A DNA stretch of 64,000 nt from UBA7803 sp040219135 (lineage in GTDB: Bacteria > Pseudomonadota > Gammaproteobacteria > Pseudomonadales > Azotimanducaceae): the NCBI GenBank assembly GCA_040219135.1, contig JAVJTA010000003.1:62001-126000 (forward strand), read 5' to 3'. Under the pieces are notes generated by a model. That model made no database searches and was not told the DNA's origin. It saw only the letters and a program-made list of their open reading frames with translations. Positions 58,964 to 64,000 of the stretch are shown in pieces (positions within the stretch are counted from its first letter, which is position 1; each line of letters opens with the position of its first letter). The position numbers were made by a program, and so were the translations under genes.

Positions 58964-59113
58964 ATGCCCATCGACGAAAAGCGGGTCCGCGAGTTGAGCG
59001 CCGAGTACGACGAGCTCAAGGCCCGCCAGGATGAGCTGCTCGAGGAGTTGAAGACGCTGCAGCAGCGCATGGGGGACATCATGCTGCAGATCATCGACGT
59101 CACCCGGGAGTAG
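58964..59113 (+). CDS. 49-residue coiled-coil protein
   Basis: A small ORF starting ATG at 58964 and ending TAG at 59113: acidic, Leu-rich heptads (ELSAEYDELKARQDELLEEL, then TLQQRMGDIMLQI). It resembles short SlyX-like coiled coils but has no diagnostic residue. It lies between the cyclophilin and CNNM-like genes in the same direction with 15- and 13-bp gaps. GGAAGG upstream is a fair ribosome binding site. Confidence 0.6.
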   Translation: MPIDEKRVRELSAEYDELKARQDELLEELKTLQQRMGDIMLQIIDVTRE

Positions 59114-59126
59114 CGCCGGCGCCCTC

Positions 59127-60164
59127 ATGCCCGAATATATCACCTGGCTCGGGATCGCCTTCTGTGTAACCCAGTCGGCGATGTTTTCCGGCTGCAATCT
59201 GGCGTTCTACCGCCTCAGCCGGCTGCGCCTGGAGGTGGAGTCGCGGCGCGACCCGCGGGCGCTGCGGGTGCTCGCCCTGCGCCGGGATTCGAACTTTCTG
59301 CTCGCGACCATTCTCTGGGGCAACGTGTCCATCAACGTGCTCGTCGCGCTGCTCGCGGACTCGGTGCTGGTGGGCGTGCTGGCGTTCTTCTTCTCCACCT
59401 TCGTCATCACCTGGTTCGGCGAGATCATGCCCCAGGCGTATTTCTCGCGGCACCCGCTGAAGACCGCGTCGCTGCTGGCGCCGGTGATCCGCTTCTACCA
59501 GTTTCTGCTCTACCCGTTCGCGCGTCCGACCGGCCGGTTCCTCGACTGGTGGCTGGGCCGCGAAGCCGTCGAGTACATGGAGGAGCCGCTGCTGCGCGAC
59601 ATCCTCAAGGCCCACGTTCGCTCGCCGGGCACCGATGTCAGCGACGTCGAAGGCATCGGCGCCCTGAATTTCCTCGACATCGACGACCTGACCACGGTCG
59701 AAGAGGGCGAGCTGGTCGCGCCCGAGAGCATCGTCGAGCTGCCCGTGGATGTGGACCTGCCGCGCTTTCCGCCCATCGAGCCGCGCGCCGACGATCCGTT
59801 TCTGGTGCAGATCAACCGCTTGCCGCATACCTGGGTGATTCTGGTGGATGATCAGCGTGAGCCGCTGCTTGCTCTGCACGTCGGCGATTTCACGCGCGCG
59901 GCGCTGTACGGCGCGGAGTCGTTCAACCCCTACCAGTACTGCCACCGACCGGTCGTGGTGCGCGGACACGAGACGACGCTGGGCGATGTGATCAGAGAAC
60001 TGAAAACCCGGCCCGAGAATGCCGATGACGTGATCGAGGACGACGTCGTGCTGATCTGGCTGGAGCAGCCGCGGATCATCACCGGTGACGACCTGCTCGG
60101 CCGTCTGCTCACCGGCATCGGCCGGCCGGACTACGTTCAGCCGCCGCCGCCGATCAGAGCATGA
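59127..60164 (+). CDS. CNNM/DUF21 domain membrane protein
   Basis: 345 residues. The DUF21 domain has four hydrophobic segments in the first ~150 residues, with FSGCNLAFYRLSRLRLEVES and VITWFGEIMPQAYFSR as family motifs. The remainder holds degenerate CBS-like regions. CNNM proteins move or sense Mg2+ and often act with MgtE-type transporters, the next two genes here. The 3' end overlaps the MgtE gene end by 11 bp on the opposite strand. Confidence 0.85.
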   Translation: MPEYITWLGIAFCVTQSAMFSGCNLAFYRLSRLRLEVESRRDPRALRVLALRRDSNFLLATILWGNVSINVLVALLADSVLVGVLAFFFSTFVITWFGEIMPQAYFSRHPLKTASLLAPVIRFYQFLLYPFARPTGRFLDWWLGREAVEYMEEPLLRDILKAHVRSPGTDVSDVEGIGALNFLDIDDLTTVEEGELVAPESIVELPVDVDLPRFPPIEPRADDPFLVQINRLPHTWVILVDDQREPLLALHVGDFTRAALYGAESFNPYQYCHRPVVVRGHETTLGDVIRELKTRPENADDVIEDDVVLIWLEQPRIITGDDLLGRLLTGIGRPDYVQPPPPIRA

Positions 60165-61449
60165 ACGAAAGAAACGTCGCGGTGCCGAGGAAGGAAAAAA
60201 ACCCGGCCACGTCGGTGACCGTGGTGAGGATGATGGAGGATGCCGTCGCCGGGTCCTGACCGAACCGGGTGAGCAGGATCGGCACCAGTGCCCCGGAGAT
60301 TCCGGCGGCGACCATCGACAGCACCATGGCCACGGCGATCACCAGAGCCAGCCCCAGGCTCATGCTCCAGAGATACACGCCGAGACCACAGGTGAGCGCC
60401 AGCACCGCGCCGTTGGTGGCGCCCACGATCAGCTCCTTGTTCAGCACCTTGCGCCATTCGCGCATGCCGATCTCCTTCAGCGCCAGACCGCGGATGGTCA
60501 CGGCCAGGGCCTGGGAGCCGGCGTTGCCCGATTGCCCCGCGACCACCGGGAGCAGCACGGCGAGGGCGGTGAACTGGGCGATGAGGTTCTCGAACAGGCC
60601 GACCACGGCGGCGGCCAGGAAAGCCGTCAGCAGGTTGATGTGCAGCCACGGCAGCCGCCGCCTGACGGAAAACCCCGCGGTGGACAGGGCGCGCTCGTCG
60701 GCGCTCACGCCGACCATCTTCTGCAGATCGGCCGTGGCCACGTCCTCGATGGCGCGGAACAGGCTGCGGTAGCGCACCACGCCCATCAGCTTGCCGTCGG
60801 CATCCACCACCGGCACCGAATCGAGCCGGGAGCGGTCGAGCAGATCCACCACCTCCTCGCGCGGCGCCAGGGTGGTGACGAATCCTTCCACCGGCTGCAT
60901 GTAGTTGCGCAGCGGTTCGTCGCCGTCGGCCGCCAGCGCCAGGTCCTGGATGTCGACGCGGCCGGCGAGACGCTGATCCGGGGTGATGACGTACAGCGAC
61001 CGGGCGCGGCGGATGGCCGATTCCTGGAGCTGGCGCAGGGTTTCGGCGACGGTCATGTTCGGTCGGGCGCCGACGAATGAGCGATCCATCAGCCGTCCGG
61101 CGGTGTTTTCCGGGAAGGCCAGCAGCCGGATCAGATCGTCGCGGACGGTCGGCCGCAGGTCGGCGAGCAGGGCGTCGCGCTGTTCGTCTTCGGCCTCGCC
61201 GAGGATGGCAATGGCGACCCGGGGCGCCGCTCGCTCGAGGATCGCGAGCTGGGCGCTGCGATCGAGCAGGTCGAACAGGGCCGCGTCCTTGAGCGGGCTG
61301 AGGTACTCCATGACCACGGCGAGAACCGCCGGATCGAGATTCGCGGCGGCGTCGGCGAGATCGCGGATCGGCAGGCCGTCGAGCTGCTCGGCGGCTTCGG
61401 CGGGATAGCGTCGCGCGTACTCGTTCTCGATGTCGCCGGCGGGCGTCAT
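60154..61449 (-). CDS. mgtE: MgtE magnesium channel
   Basis: 431 residues. The cytoplasmic N domain (about 10-125) is followed by a CBS pair (130-250) and a five-helix membrane domain (about 280-431) with GVRLPW-like loop, LLPVVAGQSGNAGSQALAVTIRGLALKEI, the signature of MgtE. It imports Mg2+ under cytosolic Mg2+ gating. ATG at 61449 overlaps the upstream soluble partner gene by 4 bp. Confidence 0.93.
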   Translation of the reverse strand: MTPAGDIENEYARRYPAEAAEQLDGLPIRDLADAAANLDPAVLAVVMEYLSPLKDAALFDLLDRSAQLAILERAAPRVAIAILGEAEDEQRDALLADLRPTVRDDLIRLLAFPENTAGRLMDRSFVGARPNMTVAETLRQLQESAIRRARSLYVITPDQRLAGRVDIQDLALAADGDEPLRNYMQPVEGFVTTLAPREEVVDLLDRSRLDSVPVVDADGKLMGVVRYRSLFRAIEDVATADLQKMVGVSADERALSTAGFSVRRRLPWLHINLLTAFLAAAVVGLFENLIAQFTALAVLLPVVAGQSGNAGSQALAVTIRGLALKEIGMREWRKVLNKELIVGATNGAVLALTCGLGVYLWSMSLGLALVIAVAMVLSMVAAGISGALVPILLTRFGQDPATASSIILTTVTDVAGFFSFLGTATFLSFML

Positions 61450-62267
61450 CGGGAGTCCTTCAGCCCCAGCAGATCGCCCAGACACAGACCCATCACCCGG
61501 AAGTACTCCTCGGTGAGCGACGTGATGCCGTCGACCACGCCCTGTTCGCTGGGTTGTTCCTCGGCCAGCGCCGCGACCAGCGCCACCCGGGACAACGCGC
61601 CGAGCAGATGATTCTGGTGATCGACCACCGGCAGCTCCGGGTGTTTCATCCACTCGCTGATGTCGCGGGCGGCGAGCAGGGCGGTCTCGGCGCGCAGCGG
61701 CTCCAGGTGCACGGCCAGCTCACCGACCTGGAACTGATCCGAGCGCGCCAGCAGCGCCTTGCTCAGATCGAGCAGACCGACGTAGCGACTGTCCTGGTCG
61801 ACGATCCAGATCCATTCGAGCTCGCCGTAGTCGCCGGCGCGCAGCATGGTGATGGCTTCCTGGAGGCTGGTGGTGGCCGCGACCCGGACCACGGTGGGAT
61901 CCACCAGGGCACCAACGGTGCGCTTCGGGTAGACGACCAGACGTTCCAGAGTGCGGCGCATCTGGCGGATGGGCAGGGTGGCGAGAATGCGTTCGCGGCG
62001 CTCCTCACCAAGGTGCAGGACCAGGGTCAGCGCATCGTCGAGCGCCGCCCGCGCCAGCCACGAGGCAACCACTTCGTCGCTCTGATCGGCGAGCAGCTTC
62101 ACCGACATCGTGTGCGGCAGCTTGGCGATCACCCCCGCGCCGACATCGGCGGGCAGGCCGTGCAGCGCGGCGAGGAGCTGCCCGGTCGGCTGCGCGGCGA
62201 GAAATGCCGCCAGCTCCGCCGGGTGGTTGCGGGCGAAAGCGACTTTCAGCGGGTTGGCTTCGGCCAT
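61446..62267 (-). CDS. Soluble MgtE_N/CBS protein beside MgtE
   Basis: 273 residues, no membrane helix. Residues 1-125 are a MgtE N domain (LPADVGAGVIAKLPHTMSVKLLADQSDEVVASWLARA) and 126-250 a CBS pair (TVGALVDPTVVRVAATTSLQEAITMLRAGDYGE). It looks like the cytosolic half of MgtE without the pore. It is upstream of and overlaps the full-length mgtE, so it may be a regulatory subunit. The ATG at 62267 lies 4 bp after the stop of the MscS-like gene. Confidence 0.83.
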   Translation of the reverse strand: MAEANPLKVAFARNHPAELAAFLAAQPTGQLLAALHGLPADVGAGVIAKLPHTMSVKLLADQSDEVVASWLARAALDDALTLVLHLGEERRERILATLPIRQMRRTLERLVVYPKRTVGALVDPTVVRVAATTSLQEAITMLRAGDYGELEWIWIVDQDSRYVGLLDLSKALLARSDQFQVGELAVHLEPLRAETALLAARDISEWMKHPELPVVDHQNHLLGALSRVALVAALAEEQPSEQGVVDGITSLTEEYFRVMGLCLGDLLGLKDSR

Positions 62268-62271
62268 GGCG

Positions 62272-63039
62272 TCAGCGGCCGACCGGCTCGCTGGTGATGC
62301 GCACCACGCGTCCGTTGGCGAGGCGGGCCGCCGGGATGGCCACAAGACCCTCGTCGGTGGCAAGCGTCAATCCGGTGCGGTAGATCTCGACGATGACCCC
62401 CTCGTCGTCGTCGATGCGCAGGCGCTCGCCGGTGGCGTAGCGGGCCAGCTCCGGTTGCGCCATGAGATTGGCCACGTACTGGCGCGCACCCAGGGCGAAG
62501 GCGATGGACAGTCCGCCCACCAGCGATGCCAGCAGAATCAGCGCGAGCTGGGTGACGAAGGAAATGTCCAGACCCAGCTGCTGGAGGCCGGTGATGACGG
62601 CGATGGTGACCACGCCGATGTGGATCAGGCGCGGCACCAGGGCGTCGGTGTTGCCGTCGCTGATCAGACCGGCGGTGAGGTTGCGCAACAGGGCGCCGAC
62701 CACGTTGCCGATGCCGATGATCGCCAGGCCGACGACGAACCGCGGCGCGTAGGCGAGGGCGGCGTCGAGCCAGCTCGAGAGCTGCTCGATGTCCAGCAGC
62801 CGCACCGCCACGATGACGGCGATGACCAGCACGGTGACGTAGGTGATCAGGCCGCAGACACGCTGAAACAGGGGCGAGAACAGGGTCTGCTGGCGGGTGC
62901 CGTAGCGGGCGACCAGGCGGTCGGCGATCACCAGCACCTGGCGGACGGCGGCCTCGGCCAGCTTGCCGAGGATGAAGCCGAATACCAGGACCACCACCGC
63001 GGTGAGCTCCGGATAGTCGTTGACGAGATCGCTCAGCAT
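62272..63039 (-). CDS. MscS-like mechanosensitive channel
   Basis: 255 residues with about four or five membrane helices, including a conserved TM helix repeat (VVGLAIIGIGNVVGALLRNLTAG, then LASLVGGLSIAFALGARQYVANLM) that is the MscS pore-like motif. A short beta domain follows (RLRIDDDEGVIVEIYRTGLTLATDEGLVAIPAARL). Smaller than E. coli MscS (286). ATG at 63039 chosen; ATG at 63069 would add 10 residues. First gene of the Mg2+ gene group. Confidence 0.82.
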   Translation of the reverse strand: MLSDLVNDYPELTAVVVLVFGFILGKLAEAAVRQVLVIADRLVARYGTRQQTLFSPLFQRVCGLITYVTVLVIAVIVAVRLLDIEQLSSWLDAALAYAPRFVVGLAIIGIGNVVGALLRNLTAGLISDGNTDALVPRLIHIGVVTIAVITGLQQLGLDISFVTQLALILLASLVGGLSIAFALGARQYVANLMAQPELARYATGERLRIDDDEGVIVEIYRTGLTLATDEGLVAIPAARLANGRVVRITSEPVGR

Positions 63040-63182
63040 GACCGTACCGATCCGTGTCCTGGCCGGCATGCTACACGATCCGCCGCACCGGAGCGCTGCC
63101 GGGCGTGGTTGATGCGGCGTCGACCGCGGCCGCGCGCTTTGGCAAAATGCCGGCCCCTTATCAGCCAGTGATCCTGAGTCCC

Positions 63183-64000
63183 ATGGTGAAAACGGTGAAC
63201 ATCACACTGCCGGATGGGTCGGTACGCCAGTTCGAGAGCGCGGTGACGGGCGAGGAGCTGGCGGCGTCGATTTCCAGGTCGCTGGCCAAGGCTGCCATCG
63301 CCGTGCGCGTCGACGGCCAGCTCAAGGACGTGTATCTGCCCATCGAGCAGGACGCCACCGTGGAGATCGTCACCCGGGATTCCCGGGACGGCGTGGAGCT
63401 GCTGCGCCACGACTGCGCCCACGTGATGGCGGAGGCGGTGAAGGAGCTGTATCCGGACACCCAGGTCACCATCGGTCCCACCATCGACAACGGCTTCTAC
63501 TACGACTTCTCCCGGGAGGAGCGCTTCACGCCGGAGGATCTCGAGAAGATCGAGGCGCGCATGCGCGAGATCGTCAAGCGCGACGAAGCCATCCGCCGCG
63601 AGGTCTGGAAACGCGACGAAGCGGTCAGGCTCTTCGAGGACATGGGCGAGGCCTACAAGGCCGAGATCATCGCCTCGATCCCGGAGGACCAGGAAATCGG
63701 GCTCTATCGCCAGGGCGACTTCGTCGATCTGTGCCGCGGCCCGCACCTGCCGTCCACGGGCAAGCTCGGCACCTCGTTCAAGCTCATGAGCATTGCCGGC
63801 GCCTACTGGCGGGGCGACTCGCGCAACGAGATGCTGCAGCGCATCTACGGCACCGCCTGGGCCAACGACAAGGACCTGAAGGCCTACCTGACCCGGCTCG
63901 AAGAAGCGGAGAAGCGCGACCATCGCCGGCTCGGCCGCGAGATGGACCTGTTCCACATGCAGGAGGAAGGTCCCGGCTCGGTGTTCTGGCATCCCAAGGG
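63183..64000 (+). CDS. thrS: Threonyl-tRNA synthetase, N-terminal part
   Basis: The first ~272 residues; the rest is off the right edge. The N-terminal TGS domain starts VNITLPDGSVRQFES; the editing domain has RHDCAHVMAEAV, VTIGPTIDNGFYYDF and VDLCRGPHLPSTG, and the sequence enters the catalytic domain (GREMDLFHMQEEGPGSVFWHPK). Charges tRNA(Thr) with threonine. ATG at 63183 fits family start. Confidence 0.97.
   Translation, partial: MVKTVNITLPDGSVRQFESAVTGEELAASISRSLAKAAIAVRVDGQLKDVYLPIEQDATVEIVTRDSRDGVELLRHDCAHVMAEAVKELYPDTQVTIGPTIDNGFYYDFSREERFTPEDLEKIEARMREIVKRDEAIRREVWKRDEAVRLFEDMGEAYKAEIIASIPEDQEIGLYRQGDFVDLCRGPHLPSTGKLGTSFKLMSIAGAYWRGDSRNEMLQRIYGTAWANDKDLKAYLTRLEEAEKRDHRRLGREMDLFHMQEEGPGSVFWHPK

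Overview
The window is GC-rich, densely coded chromosomal DNA with no gene-free stretch over about 210 bases. The gene content (class III-type PhaC, NirS/NnrS, EpmB, CPXCG protein, LemA/TPM operon, alginate-export porin) points to a free-living, probably marine or soil gammaproteobacterium that respires oxygen and perhaps nitrite and uses lipid or hydrocarbon-like substrates. I cannot name the genus. I saw no rRNA, tRNA, CRISPR array, integrase or complete insertion sequence.

Layout. 1-880: start of a PHA synthase with a short PhaE-like partner. 1086-6000: DUF4136 lipoprotein, N-terminal-nucleophile acylase coupled to a globin, DUF454 protein, alginate-export porin. 6110-13114: TonB receptor, a NirS with an extra cytochrome c domain, an acyl-CoA dehydrogenase 11 bp behind it, NnrS, and a broken DUF488 gene. 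13221-15270: NhaC-type antiporter and FolE. 15321-19093: c-type cytochrome lipoprotein, HupE-like protein, membrane anchor, two related membrane proteins, a 41-residue membrane peptide and a stand-alone CcmI-like domain.

19075-28778 is the most striking part. A leftward four-gene operon encodes a b-type membrane cytochrome, a 21-heme cytochrome built of six 3-heme modules, a 15/16-heme cytochrome built of six 2-heme modules, and a TPR/outer-membrane barrel. A divergent rightward pair encodes a membrane-tethered iron-sulfur flavoprotein and a Sel1/ankyrin protein. The shared 190-bp promoter region carries a CRP-like site and a 20-bp palindrome. My reading is a trans-envelope electron conduit: flavoprotein or quinol, then b cytochrome, periplasmic heme wires, and the outer-membrane barrel.

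28910-35783: aldehyde dehydrogenase with a clear terminator, an ArsR/SRPBCC/GST/DUF899 operon behind two palindromic operators, a probable copper TonB receptor with a His-rich DUF2946 protein, and a SnoaL-like protein. 35853-43085: DUF3465, then a transglutaminase / ATP-grasp-Alpha-E / DUF2126 cluster with overlapping genes. 43157-43251: an isolated 95-bp inverted-repeat element in front of an orphan gene. 43893-45945: LemA and two TPM proteins. 46002-51085: AraC regulator and ferritin-like hydrolase with paired direct repeats between them, Baeyer-Villiger monooxygenase and SDR. 51112-54754: EpmB, SqdB with a glycosyltransferase (sulfolipid synthesis) and a CPXCG protein. 54798-58948: exported MsrA and MsrB, a duplicated-domain protein, CsaA, LimB-like flavin monooxygenase, cyclophilin. 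58964-64000: small coiled coil, CNNM-like protein, MgtE plus a soluble MgtE_N/CBS partner, an MscS-like channel, and the start of thrS.
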